DNA of 64,000 bases from Luidia sarsii. Lineage: Eukaryota; Echinodermata; Asteroidea; Paxillosida; Luidiidae. Below are positions 44,451 through 55,149 of this stretch, piece after piece. Position 1 is the stretch's first letter, and the number at the start of each line of letters is the position of its first letter. Position numbers and translations under genes: made by a program. Where the stretch lies: assembly GCA_949987565.1 (NCBI GenBank), contig OX465113.1, positions 5,430,547 through 5,494,546 on the forward strand. Reading direction: 5' to 3'. The notes beneath the pieces were generated by a model. It was given only the letters and a program-made list of their open reading frames with translations, did no database searches and was not told the origin of the DNA.

Positions 44451-46715
44451 ATGGCGGCATCCAAAGCACCGTCAGTCAAGAGCAGCAGCTCAAGGCTCAG
44501 CTCCACACCGTCTCTGTCTCCCTCCGAGATCCAGCGAAGATTGGCGGAGCAGAAAGATCGTCAACGTCTCCAAGCACTGATGCGGGCCGCTGAGGAGGAG
44601 AAGGTTCAAATCCGACGTGAAGCTGCCCGGCAGGACGAGGCGAGACAACTGGAGCAGACCCAGAGAGACCTCCAGCTGAAACGTCAGGCAGTCGAGGCAC
44701 AATTAGATGCGGAGCTCCGTCAGCGAGAAATCGACATCAGGCTGAAGGAAGCAGAGATCGCCATGGAAACACAACGTTTGCATAAGGAGCTGGAAGCAGT
44801 TAGCAACCCATCAGAAGAAGATCTAAGCCCAGCAATTGACGAGCTACCAGGCAGCAGTGCTCTTTCAAGGGCCGTTGATTGGGTCAACGAGACACACCCA
44901 CGCACAACAAGTTCAGCGATACACACCGCATCTGCCCTGACCACAACTGCTCCGGTAAGCCATGATATGCACCTGACCCATGCTCATGTGTCAATGCCCA
45001 GCCCTGGCGGTGCATCATCGACGCCTAGCCTTCATCCTGCTGGTTTTACCCTCAACAATAGCTCTCCATCTCCTCGCATACACCTCCCCGAAACAGCTCC
45101 CAATGGACAGTTATCGTCTATCCCCATGACTGTCTACAGTCCCGATGGGGCGGCCAGATCGGGTGTGAGGTCCTCCCCTATTGAGTGGAATCCAACGGCT
45201 GTTTCATTCCACCCATCTGTCGTTGCTCCACCCACCACGATGCCTACAGACAGCCAGATGAATCTATCCAGAATTCGCCAGTCCCCACCGATTCACACCC
45301 ATAGCTCAGTTGTCCGACCGAACCATCCTGAGAAGTCACCGAACTCCGGAGGTTACTGCCCGGCAGGCAGGGATGACTATGGCTTTCGTGATTCTGACGG
45401 GGACCGTACCGGTGATTCTGGAGATGACGACATGGGCAACGGTCATCCAGACCAGAGACGGCATCCCAGGGTTGGCAACCCCCCAGATACCCATGCCCAT
45501 GGGACAGCTCCACACCTACCTGGACATGGCATCTTCCTAAATAGTCTGCCGAAGCTGGATATCCCCAAGTTTGAGGATGAGCATGACACGAAGCAGTACA
45601 TCACCTTTCGATCCCTGTGGGGAAGTGTCATGGCCAGCTCTGAGCTCCAACTGCCCGAGACGATGAAGTTCGCCTACCTGAGAAGTCATCTTGGAGGTCG
45701 TCCATTGGCAATGGCCGACCGAAACATGGTTCTCGGGAACGACGCCTACTCAGTCACCATGAAGCAGTTCGACAGGGCATTTGGCGACCCCGGAAGAATC
45801 GTCCAAGGATTGCTTGACCAGATTGAGGTGCGCCCCTCCCTGCATGCAAACGACTGGTCCGGTCTCAGGGAGTTCTCAGACGAGTTGGTCACCCTCGTGC
45901 AGACTGCTGAGAAGTTCAACTTCGATGCGGAGTTGGAGCACCACCGGTATGCTGTAGGCCTAGCCAGGAAGCTCCCTGAACGCCTGCACACTGATTTCCT
46001 GTCGAAGATGTGGCACAAAGGCCATGGCCAGACGTACAACATCAAAGGTCTGAGTCAGTGGCTCGAGTACAAGACGGGGCCTGCTGGACTGATCCTGCTG
46101 GAGAAGTCTAACCCGGGGAAGGCAGCCAAGAACCCCCCGCAGAAGGTTAAAGGTCAGGAGCGCAAGCCGAAACCTTCCCGAGAGTTTCCTCCACCCACTC
46201 GCAGTTACCTGGCCGGTGCCCAACCCGACAACCAGGAGACTGCAGTCTATGTGACCAATGCTGACAAGACACCTACAAGCAGCCTAACCACCTCCAGAGG
46301 TGAGAAGGGGAAACCTGATGTCAACCGAGTCACCTGCCTGTTTTGTCAGAAGCGTGAAACAGGCCACTACCTGGAAACCTGCTCGGATTTCCAGAAGCTA
46401 ACTACCGAGAGACGAACCAAGTGGCTGTCAGACAGCAAGAGATGCCACAAGTGCGCGAAGAAGCACGACCAGCAGGAATGTCCATTCCCGAAGAAGTGCT
46501 ACGAATGTCAGGGAGACCACCGCACCAGCCTTCACGAGGTACATGTAGCTCAACCAGCAGCCAAGAACCCGAGCACAGTTCTCTGCTCGGGAGTGGGGTC
46601 CAGACCGAAGATGGACTATGAGCGTGACGTCCTCATCAAAGTGGTCCCCCTGACAGTTCACGGCCCCCACGGCATTCTCGAGACGTATGGGGTACTGGAT
46701 GAGTGCGCACTATGA
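44451..46715 (+). CDS. gag: BEL/Pao Gag polyprotein
   Basis: 754 residues. A charged, probably coiled-coil N-terminal region (about residues 25-120, rich in E, R, Q and L) is followed by a Pro/Ser/Thr-rich linker. Next is the Pao-type gag domain (about 360-520: LPKLDIPKFEDEHDTKQY, then FAYLRSHLGGRPLA). A Cys/His cluster of nucleic-acid-binding knuckles lies at about 628-695 (CLFCQKRETGHYLETC, CHKCAKKHDQQECPFPKKCY, CYECQGDH). The frame then runs into the start of the aspartic protease region (YGVLDE) and stops in it. Gag forms the particle that packages element RNA. The overlap with pol is 13 nt in a different frame. Confidence 0.92.
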   Translation: MAASKAPSVKSSSSRLSSTPSLSPSEIQRRLAEQKDRQRLQALMRAAEEEKVQIRREAARQDEARQLEQTQRDLQLKRQAVEAQLDAELRQREIDIRLKEAEIAMETQRLHKELEAVSNPSEEDLSPAIDELPGSSALSRAVDWVNETHPRTTSSAIHTASALTTTAPVSHDMHLTHAHVSMPSPGGASSTPSLHPAGFTLNNSSPSPRIHLPETAPNGQLSSIPMTVYSPDGAARSGVRSSPIEWNPTAVSFHPSVVAPPTTMPTDSQMNLSRIRQSPPIHTHSSVVRPNHPEKSPNSGGYCPAGRDDYGFRDSDGDRTGDSGDDDMGNGHPDQRRHPRVGNPPDTHAHGTAPHLPGHGIFLNSLPKLDIPKFEDEHDTKQYITFRSLWGSVMASSELQLPETMKFAYLRSHLGGRPLAMADRNMVLGNDAYSVTMKQFDRAFGDPGRIVQGLLDQIEVRPSLHANDWSGLREFSDELVTLVQTAEKFNFDAELEHHRYAVGLARKLPERLHTDFLSKMWHKGHGQTYNIKGLSQWLEYKTGPAGLILLEKSNPGKAAKNPPQKVKGQERKPKPSREFPPPTRSYLAGAQPDNQETAVYVTNADKTPTSSLTTSRGEKGKPDVNRVTCLFCQKRETGHYLETCSDFQKLTTERRTKWLSDSKRCHKCAKKHDQQECPFPKKCYECQGDHRTSLHEVHVAQPAAKNPSTVLCSGVGSRPKMDYERDVLIKVVPLTVHGPHGILETYGVLDECAL

Positions 46716-49700
46716 TTCTCCAGAAAGCAGTGGACGAGCTCAAGATTCCTGGGCAGGACGAGTCCCTCCGAGTTCTCACCGTAATGGGGGATACAGCCTG
46801 GAAGGGGAAGTGTGTTGACTTCCAGATTTCACCGAAGGGAGATCCCTACCAGAAGTTTCCTGTCAACTGTGCCTTTGCAGCACCAGACCTGCAACTGCTT
46901 CCCTACAGCATGTCAGCGGAGAAGCTACAGGAAAAATGGCCACACCTTAGAGGCTTGCCATTGTTCTCTGCTAACGCTGTCCAGCCGATGGTCCTCATAG
47001 GGGCAGACCACATCGAGTTAACCCTGACCAGTGAAGCTCGCACCGGGCCGAAAACCAGCTCTCCCGTGGCAGTCAACACGATATTTGGCTGGACAGTGCA
47101 AGGCAGACAAGGCCTCCAGAACCCAGGAAGAGTTCCAGCAAGCTACCAAGCACTCTTCACCATGAGCCAACCATCAGAGCCGCAGCTGAACCACTTGATG
47201 GAGAGATTCATGGCCGTGGACAGACTTCCCACCGTAAATGAGAAGGAAGCCTGCCGCTCTCGACAAGACAAGCTGGCCATCAAGACTCTAGACGAGAAGA
47301 TACGCCGAGTTGAGGTGGATGGCATTCAACGATTCGAGACGCCACTGCTGTGGAAGACTGGGAGCAAGATTCCAACAAGTACTCCAAGGGCTGTCTTGGC
47401 ACTCGCCCGCTCACACCAGAGGAAGGTCCTCAACAGTACTGAGCTGGCACAATACTGCAGGGGCTACATGACAAAGCTGAGAGATGCTGGACACGTGAGG
47501 GAGCTTGGTCCTGTCGAGCAACTGACACCAGATGAGCTCCAAGGCTGGTACATCCCTTACCATGTGGTCCACTCCAGTGGGAAATACAGGCTCGTATTCA
47601 ATTGTTCCTTCGAGTACAATGAGCAGAACCTGAACAGAGAGCTCCTGGCTGGTCCTACCCTCCATTCTCCTCTGATTGATGTTCTACTGCGCTTCCGGTT
47701 GAGGCGTGTAGCAGTCTCGGGAGACATAACTGCAATGTTCCACCAGGTCCGATTGTCACCTACTGACCGCCAGATGTTCCGCTTCCTCTGGTGGGATGAA
47801 GACAGAACAACCTGGCTGGTACTCGAGTGGACCGTTCTTCCATTCGGAGCAACATGCAGTCCATGCTGTGCGACGTTCGCACTGCAGAAAGCAGCTCGTG
47901 ACAACCAGATGAGGTACCCGCTCGTCACCGACACCATTGAGAAGGAGACATACGTGGACAATCAGCTGGCCAGTTGTGACACCGAGCAACAGGCCAAGGA
48001 GTTGATCCTGAGTACCCGACAGTGTCTCCAAGATGCTGGGTTCCAGATGGTGAAATACGCCAGCAGTCATGAGGAGGCTGTTCAAGACCTTCCAGTAGCA
48101 GTCCGCTCTGACCGTCAACAGCAGTCGCTGTCACTCTCCCACCAGGAGAACCTACCCGAACCAGCACTTGGCCTCTGGTGGAATTGCGACTTGGATGAGC
48201 TCTTCCACCCAGCCAAGGTCCCGGAGAAGTCCCATCTCACCAAACGAATGGCGCTGAAGGTCCTGGCCAGCCAATTCGAGCCATTGGGAGATCTTGCCCC
48301 ATACACCGCACGGGCCAGGTTAATAGTCCAAGACCTGTGGATGAGCAAGCTCGATTGGGATGAAGAGGTCAAGGATCCAGGCATTGTGGAGAGATGGGAG
48401 GAGTGGTCGGCTGAGCTGCAGCATATTCCGTCCATTCGCCTGCCACGCTGCTACACCCCACCACAGGTTGACAGTGCCGATGTCAAGCGGTCCCTACATG
48501 TGTTCTGCGATGCTTCAGAGCGTTTGTATGGTGCCGTTGCATACCTGCGGTCAGTCAGCACAGACAGCCAGGTTCATCTTGGCTTCGTACTCGCCAAAAG
48601 CCGTGTGGCCCCCAAGCGCCTCACCTCCATGCCCCGTCTGGAGTTGATGGCAGCTCTCCTTGGTGCCCAGTTGGCCCAAGTCGTCGTGAAAGCCCTTGAT
48701 GTCGATCTGGCATACACCATACTCTGGAGCGACTCAACGACAGTCCTCACCTGGATCCAGTCAGAATCTTGTAGATTCAAAGTCTTCGTCGGAACCCGTA
48801 TATCTGAGATCCAGACACTTACTGAGGGAAGTGAGTGGCGCTATGTAAGAAGTGCAGACAACCCGGCCGATGACCTCACCCGTGGTCTCTCCGTTTCCCA
48901 GTTGGGAAAGGGCTCCAGATGGACTCTGGGACCTCCGTGGCTCCTTGCACCTCCTGATGACTGGCAGAGTGAAAGCGCCTCAGTCTTGGCACAGACACGT
49001 GTGACGTCATCGGCAGAAGCCAGTGAGCTAAAGAAGACCTTCTGTGGGCTGACTGTCAGTGGACCTGTACAGCATCTAGACCTGAATACCTACGGAAGCT
49101 GGGCAGATCTGGTCGAGGCACTAGGTCACCAGATGTTTTCAGATGACCAACAAGTTGGTGGAGCACTGACAGCCGACCAGATTCACGAGGCTGAATTGCA
49201 ACTCATCCTACGTGCGCAGGCAGAAACCTTCCCAGACGAGATAGCAGCACTCAAAGCAGGACAGGAGATGCCAAGGAACAGCCGCACCTTGGAGCTCGCC
49301 CCGGAGCTCGACCCAGACATGAAGGTTATCCGGGTCGGTGGCCGACTCAGGAAGTTGGCCCGAGGTGAAGCTGTTGAAATCGACCCCCAACCTATCCTCC
49401 TTGACCAGCATCACCCCGTGACCAAGCTACTAATTAAGGATGCTGATCATCACTTCGGTCACCAGGCAGGAACAGGGCAGGTGTTTGCCCACTTGAGGCG
49501 CAGGTTCTGGATTCTGCGTGGCCGTAGCACCATCAGAGGCATACTCCGCAAATGTGCCGAATGTCGTCGCTGGCGTGCCAAACCAGAGGTTCCACGCATG
49601 GCCGACCTGCCCAAATGCCGACTCCGTCTACATTCCCCTCCATTCTACTCCACAGGGATGGATTGCTTCGGCCCCATGACAGTAAAGATTGGACGCCGAC

Positions 49701-50545
49701 AGGAGAAGCGATGGGGCTTGCTGTTCAAGTGCCTGACCACTCGAGCTATCCATCTGGAGCTCGTGGAGCACTTGGATGCAGACCATTTCCTGATGGCCTA
49801 CCGACGATTCGCATCCCGTCGTGGAACCCCCCACGAGCTACTCAGCGACTGTGGAACAAACTTCAAGGGAGCAGACACGGAGATCAGGAACGCCGTCATG
49901 CAGATGGAACCTGACTTGGTTCAGCGTCTCGCCAAGTACCGAGTAGCATTCCGTTTCAACCCGCCGAATGCTCCCCACTTTGGAGGCATCTGGGAACGTG
50001 AGGTTCGGTCAGTCAAGGGTGCCCTGAGAGGTGTCCTCCAGGATCGCACTGTCACCGAAGCAGTGCTCCGTACCGTGCTCACCGAGGCCGAAGGAATCCT
50101 GAATTCCAAGCCATTGGGATATGCCTCTTCAGAGTTAGCCGACCTCGACCCAGTCACACCCAACATGCTGTTGATGGGGCGGCGGGATCCTGCCCTACCG
50201 ATGGCCATCTATGACGAAGCAGAGTTGAGAGGACGTCGCAGCTGGCGCCACAGTCAGGTCCTGGCTGACCAGTTCTGGCGCGCCTTCATCCGTCTCTACC
50301 TTCCAACTCTGCAAACCCGCCAGAAGTGGCAACGTGAGACCGACAACCTGGCAGTTGGAGACGTGGTGATGATCGCAGATTACCAGCTTACCCGATCCCA
50401 CTGGCCTGTGGGAACCGTGTCTGACCTCCTACCTAGCAGCGATGACCGAGTCCGTGCCGTCTGCGTCAGAGTTGGCAACAAGGAGTTCAGACGTCCTGTG
50501 GCCCGACTGGTGAGGTTGTCCAAGTGCGAAGACAACGAGAACTGA
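46703..50545 (+). CDS. pol: BEL/Pao Pol polyprotein (protease remainder, RT, RNase H, integrase)
   Basis: 1280 residues from the first ATG in frame; the true entry is probably by frameshift from gag, so the 5' boundary is nominal. In order: remainder of the Pao-type protease region (1-150); reverse transcriptase (KYRLVFNCSF about 293, DITAMFHQVRL about 341, YVDN about 416); RNase H (HVFCDASERLYGAVAYL about 599, LWSDSTTVLTWI about 674); integrase zinc-binding HHCC (HHFGHQ about 915, CAEC about 951); integrase core with D about 987 (GMDCFGP), D about 1047 (LLSDCGTNFKG) and E about 1097 (GGIWERE); and a C-terminal Pao-specific domain (FWRAFIRLYLP). The RT box is YVDN, not YVDD, so its second Asp is missing; I recall this variant in some BEL lineages but cannot confirm it. 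No internal stop. Confidence 0.93.
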   Translation: MRTMILQKAVDELKIPGQDESLRVLTVMGDTAWKGKCVDFQISPKGDPYQKFPVNCAFAAPDLQLLPYSMSAEKLQEKWPHLRGLPLFSANAVQPMVLIGADHIELTLTSEARTGPKTSSPVAVNTIFGWTVQGRQGLQNPGRVPASYQALFTMSQPSEPQLNHLMERFMAVDRLPTVNEKEACRSRQDKLAIKTLDEKIRRVEVDGIQRFETPLLWKTGSKIPTSTPRAVLALARSHQRKVLNSTELAQYCRGYMTKLRDAGHVRELGPVEQLTPDELQGWYIPYHVVHSSGKYRLVFNCSFEYNEQNLNRELLAGPTLHSPLIDVLLRFRLRRVAVSGDITAMFHQVRLSPTDRQMFRFLWWDEDRTTWLVLEWTVLPFGATCSPCCATFALQKAARDNQMRYPLVTDTIEKETYVDNQLASCDTEQQAKELILSTRQCLQDAGFQMVKYASSHEEAVQDLPVAVRSDRQQQSLSLSHQENLPEPALGLWWNCDLDELFHPAKVPEKSHLTKRMALKVLASQFEPLGDLAPYTARARLIVQDLWMSKLDWDEEVKDPGIVERWEEWSAELQHIPSIRLPRCYTPPQVDSADVKRSLHVFCDASERLYGAVAYLRSVSTDSQVHLGFVLAKSRVAPKRLTSMPRLELMAALLGAQLAQVVVKALDVDLAYTILWSDSTTVLTWIQSESCRFKVFVGTRISEIQTLTEGSEWRYVRSADNPADDLTRGLSVSQLGKGSRWTLGPPWLLAPPDDWQSESASVLAQTRVTSSAEASELKKTFCGLTVSGPVQHLDLNTYGSWADLVEALGHQMFSDDQQVGGALTADQIHEAELQLILRAQAETFPDEIAALKAGQEMPRNSRTLELAPELDPDMKVIRVGGRLRKLARGEAVEIDPQPILLDQHHPVTKLLIKDADHHFGHQAGTGQVFAHLRRRFWILRGRSTIRGILRKCAECRRWRAKPEVPRMADLPKCRLRLHSPPFYSTGMDCFGPMTVKIGRRQEKRWGLLFKCLTTRAIHLELVEHLDADHFLMAYRRFASRRGTPHELLSDCGTNFKGADTEIRNAVMQMEPDLVQRLAKYRVAFRFNPPNAPHFGGIWEREVRSVKGALRGVLQDRTVTEAVLRTVLTEAEGILNSKPLGYASSELADLDPVTPNMLLMGRRDPALPMAIYDEAELRGRRSWRHSQVLADQFWRAFIRLYLPTLQTRQKWQRETDNLAVGDVVMIADYQLTRSHWPVGTVSDLLPSSDDRVRAVCVRVGNKEFRRPVARLVRLSKCEDNEN

Positions 50546-50694
50546 GTCGCATCTGGTAGTGCTACCAGCTACTATCTTCTCATGCCAACCTGCAAGCAGT
50601 GATTGCTAACCAGAACCCGATTTGAACTTTGACTTGTTTTTTAAAGTTAGTTCTTAGTTGTTGCGAATTTCCTTAAGAAATTCGGGGGCGGCCA

Positions 50695-51337
50695 TGTTGA
50701 AACTGGTCTACTTCAGCCAAGAGAGGGCGCCATTTCATTTTAGTGCATGCAGGTTTATGTACATGTATGTACTTTCTTATTTACCACTATTGAGGGCGCT
50801 ATTCGCCACCACAGCAAAACCATCATGGCTCCCACCATCCGTTCACAGATTCTACCGTAAAACATCCATTCCAATCCCCCAATTTTCAAGGTCTTATTAC
50901 TGGGTAAGTTGTCTGTTGTTCCTTGACGTATTATTGAGCAATATCCATCATGATATATTTCCGTTTTTGGGGTCCTTATTTGAGATAAGAATAAGTGATT
51001 TTCATGTATAAATCCTGTTGATTTCCATGTGATTTATATACAAATAACCACATCCACGTTCATGTTATTGTTAAAACGACATTGTATTTAAAGGCCAGAC
51101 TCATTGGACAAACGGTTTATTTCCCTTTAATTTAGTATGGGTTATATTCTTGTATTTCCACAGCATAAAAAGGAAAAGGAAAACAAACACAAAAAAGGAA
51201 AGAGAACATCAAGTTAAAACCAGAAAACCGTCTCCGTGTTGTTCTCTACATGTGATATCTGCCAGTGTTAGACTCCCCCCGACCAAGTAGCCAAGGCTTG
51301 ATACCCCAATCAGCCCAATTCCCACCGTCTCTCTACA
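50695..51337 (+). repeat. 3' LTR of the BEL/Pao element
   Basis: 643 bp; I found no difference from the 5' LTR. Followed by the target duplication GTAAT at 51338-51342. The host sequence then continues as tatcattattgtaattgg. Confidence 0.95.
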
Positions 51338-51342
51338 GTAAT

Positions 51343-51687
51343 TATCATTATTGTAATTGGTGGTCTTTCCATTGCCTGATGTGGTAAATAATTGAATAAA
51401 TTGGCCACAATTGACCTTGACTCTTGGAAGAACCCCCCTCTCTAGCCACATTTTTTAGAGCATTGTAAAGTGGAAACATCCACTGTTCCAAATGTACGTG
51501 ATTATTTGGGTCACAGTTTGAATCGCGATTCAAACTTCATTTTTGTTTCTGTGTGTGAACACAATAAATGCAATTATTAATGGGATTTGAATCGTGATTC
51601 GGACTCGACTACTAGTGAGACATTTCCAAATAATCACATTTAAATTTTAAATAGATAAATAAAATAAGAAAAATAAAGAACATCTAA
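51343..51687. other. Spacer between BEL and the second Penelope element
   Basis: AT-rich, no gene. Words such as aatgggatttgaatcgtgat, tcggactc at 51580-51606 also occur at about 1329-1355 in NEK8 intron 2, so a small dispersed repeat is present in both. Confidence 0.45.
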
Positions 51688-53703
51688 AATTTAGTGGGCC
51701 TGACGTTTCGATCCTAGTAGGACCTTTCTCAAAGGCAGAGTGACAAGGACAAAACAGATACATGTACACGAAGGCAGGGGGGAGAGAGTGAATAGGACAC
51801 GGATGAGAAACAAAGGACAAAGAGTGAAGCTGGTAAGGAGAGATCAAAGGGAAGGGCAAGGGGTAGGGTAGGGATTAGTGAGAGGAGGGGGAAAGATCAA
51901 AGAGAAGGGCAAGGAGTGGGGTAGGGATTAGTGACAATAGGGGGAAAGATCAAAGAGAGAAGTGTGAAAGACTGAACACAAAAGAAGGATTATCAGAAAG
52001 CTGCATGGTGTTAGTCATTACCCTCCTGGATGTTGAGACCATGTGGTTGAATAGTCCGAAGACGCTTCATCCACATTTTCTCACGGCTAAGACGGACAGC
52101 ATTACTACGGTGACCAAGTGATTCTATGCCCAGTACACTCATATCTGATATCGAATGATCAGGGAGATTGAAGTGATACCCAACAGGGGTGTCCATTTTA
52201 CCGGTTTTGATGGTAGACCTATGGCCATAGATTCGTTTTTTGTCTCGCCAACATACTGAATATTAGTTTACAAACTCTACAAGAGATGAGGTATATGATG
52301 TTTGACGTAGTGCACGTGATAGAGCCATAGGTCGTGTGGGTAGTTCCAGAAGAATGTCCATTGAAAGAGTCTATTTCCTTGACATGTGTCTTGCAAACAA
52401 TGCATTTCGAGGTACACTTAAATGTACCAAATTTGGTTGGAGGTGAAGAGTCCAAAGGGGGAACCTCTGCTCGGACAATTAAGTCACGCAGGTTACGGGG
52501 GCGCCTGAAAGCCAAAACAGGCGAATTAGGAATGGCTTCAGCCAGACGATCTGAAGTGTGGAGAATATGGTGGTTTTCCTTAGTTATCTTCCTGAGAGGA
52601 GGAAGAGAAGGGTGGTAGGAAGTAACTAAGGGAACCTTGGGCTTGTCCTTGGGACCTGGTGTCTTTTGTTTTAGTGCCGAACTTCTGGGAATGGAATAGA
52701 CTTTAGCAATGGAGTTCTTCACTTGACGAGAACTATAGCCTCTAGCAACCAAGTTACTGGCCAATACACGTGTATGGCGGCGAAAGTCAGACTCATTGGA
52801 ACATATACGCCTCAATCTGAGGGCCTGGCTGTAAGCTATACCAGTCTTACAGTGTCTAGGGTGACAACTGGAGGAATGGAGATATTGATGAGTGTCGGTG
52901 GGCTTAGAATACAAGTCAGTAGTGAGTGTATTGAGGTCTTTCCGGACGGTGACGTCCAGAAAGTGGGTCTGTTGAAGAGACTGCTCCCAAGTGAATTTGA
53001 TAGTCCTATGGAAGGAATTGATGTGGTCAAAGAAAACATTCAAGCTGCTACCGTCCCTAGTCCAAATGAAGAACACGTCATCTATGTATCTCCACCAAAT
53101 CCAGGGACGGCATGGAGCCTCACTGAGCATGCGTTCCTCAAGGTCACCCATGAAGAGGCATGCAAAGGAAGGGGCCATGCGCGTGCCCATGGCAGTGCCA
53201 TGCACCTGAAGATAGTGCTTGCCAAGAAAAGAGAAATTATTCTTGGCCAGCACTAACCTCATGAGGGTGGTTATGTCGGAGATGGGTGGAGAAGACTGTT
53301 TTCCTTTGGCCAGGGCCGAGGAGCAAGCTTGAATGCCTTCTTCCTGGGGGATGTTAGTGTATAGAGAGGAAACGTCAATAGTACCAATTATGGCAGTGGC
53401 AGGGATTTGATCCTTGACACTTTCCAACTTTCGCAGAAAGTCAGGAGTGTCATGGACGTATGAGGGGATTTGGGGAACCAAGGGTTTGAGAAAAGAGTCA
53501 ATGAAAAGAGATATGTGTTCAGTAGGTGAACCATTGCCAGAGATGATGGGTCTACCTGGGTTGTTGGCCTTGTGAATTTTCGGGAGAAGGTAGAATCTGG
53601 CGTTCTACAATTGAAAGGTGATAGAAATCTGTGAGCTTTTTTACTCAAATGATCACGTGATCGCATGTCATCCAAAACTTCCTGAAGAACGTCACTTTGA
53701 TGC
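51688..53703 (-). mobile_element. Penelope-like retroelement with RT and GIY-YIG domains, disrupted
   Basis: The minus strand encodes the RT core in one frame (52219-53481): DVSSLYTNI (motif A), GTAMGTRMAPSFACLFMG (motif B), WWRYIDDVFFIW (motif C). The thumb, Cys-rich linker FKCTSKCIVC and the first part of GIY-YIG follow. The upstream RT part (53388-53703, the region of the fingers) lies in another frame, so there is one frameshift near 53480. A second break lies at about 52230-52265, where this copy has a small insertion and lacks about 14 bp relative to the copy at 23179. After it the nuclease continues at 52011-52196. The 3' terminus (inverse of cgaaacgtcaggcccactaa) is at about 51688-51740. 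It is the most complete Penelope copy here but cannot encode one protein. Confidence 0.92.
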
Positions 53704-55149
53704 ATTTATAAAGCTCATTGAAAAAAAAATGGCAAAGAAACTTTGACCGGACCCGGATTTAAAGCTGCGACCTCTGGTTTTGTGTTCCAGTGCTGTTACC
53801 ATCTGAGCTATCCAGCCTTAGATGGTGTCCTTCCCAAAGACTCAAGCGGTCTTTGCCGGGGTGGGGGCGGCAGTAAGCATTCAACCGTTGACTGTTGTAT
53901 CTCTCTATGGCAAAAGCTGTCAACAATTGAGAGGGCTTGATGTTTGGATCCCAGCAGGACCTCTGTCAAAGGCAGGAGATTGATTATTTGTCCATGAACT
54001 GGATGTTACTTCAAGGAATTTCTAAAATGCTGCAAATTTTGGGTCAAAATAAACGTCAGCACCTTTTTTTGGGGGGGGGAAGTGTCCCCCAAACACTGGG
54101 TCTCAATTGGCTTATGGTTAGTCAGTCATGTATTCAGGTCAGTCAAACATTAAAGTTGGGCAGGTCAAAATGTCAACATGGGCAAGATTTGGTTGCCTGA
54201 TCAAAAAAATAAAATATTTTGTGTAATACCTTTGAGACATAACTAAAGAGAGATCCTGCTAGGATCTGGTGATCGAGAGTTAGTTTATTTGCCACATTCA
54301 ATCATTTTTGGGATAGGTATGTTTGCTGTTAGAAAAATTGGCTTTTTAGGGAGGGGGTTGGGGTCTTGGGCTGCGCATTGCATTTGCATTGTACCATGTT
54401 TTCCTTTTGAAATGTACACATTACCTAGTGCAATGCAGACTTTTAATAGTCAGCTGTCATCTGAAGAGGTCTGTCCATCTCCTCCACAAGAGACCCTGCA
54501 TGCTAATTCATTGAGTAATCTCAAGCCACGAATCAGTAGCCACAAAATGGACCCCCTGCTGTTTAAATTGAGTGAAGCTTCTCCGTATCTCCATAGGGAG
54601 AAATCAGCATCGGATGGCTTCTCCTCGTTAACTGACAATCGCCCCAATTGCTCAGGCCCTGCACGCCCCGATCCATTGAGCAATCGCTTGCTGCAGATTG
54701 TTCAAAATGGACCCCCTCTGTAAATACTGGAGCTTCTCTGTCCTGGATAGTCGCTGGTCGCTGAGGAGATTGACTCAAGCTTTGCCTGGTTTAATTGATT
54801 CACAGTGCCAAAATTGCGAATGCTATCAATGTTAGATCGCAATTGGAACATTGTACCCTGTTCAATGCTGTCATTTGCGGAGGTTGTTGCATCCCCTCTA
54901 AAAGAGATATACCCTGTGCCGTGCAAACTAATTCATTAAGTAATTCTCGAGCCACGGATCGTATACAAAATGGATGCCCTGCTAGCTTAAACTTATAGTT
55001 AAGCTTCTTCCTGTCTCCATCTGGAATGGTCACTCGACTCTTTTGGAGACCGGCAGTGGATCTGCCAGGTTTAATTGCACTCTCCTGTTTGATGAAGTGG
55101 AGGACTAATGGCCTCCATTTGTTACCCGTTCTACTCAGGCTCTAATTAG
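53704..55149. other. Spacer with inverted SINE-B and a degenerate three-copy repeat
   Basis: 53725-53830 is an inverted SINE-B (aaatggcaaagaaactttga, then ccatctgagctatccagcc). A degraded Penelope terminus occurs at 53945-53985. From about 54440 to 55020 a diverged ~170-200-bp unit recurs three times. Landmarks are ctaattcattgagtaatctc / gatccattgagcaatcgctt / ctaattcattaagtaattct and caaaatgga, then agcttct..ctgtctccat. No gene recognised. Confidence 0.55.

Larger units (their letters stand above)
43715..51337 (+). mobile_element. Full-length BEL/Pao LTR retrotransposon
   Basis: Two 643-bp LTRs (43715-44357 and 50695-51337) start TGTTG and end CTACA; no difference was noticed on line-by-line comparison. 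The 5-bp duplication GTAAT flanks the element at 43710-43714 and 51338-51342. The primer-binding site at 44364-44381 (tggtccttcgaaccggat) fits the 3' end of tRNA-Tyr. A G-rich polypurine-like ttcgggggcgg lies just before the 3' LTR. Gag (44451-46715) and pol (46703-50545) occupy different frames. Matching LTRs indicate a very recent insertion. It lies downstream of FGGY exon 11. Confidence 0.97.

Noticed and set aside
52334..53256. Plus-strand ORFs opposite the second Penelope element
   Set aside because: Antisense shadows of the RT/GIY-YIG coding strand; the same shadows occur opposite the copy at 23179.
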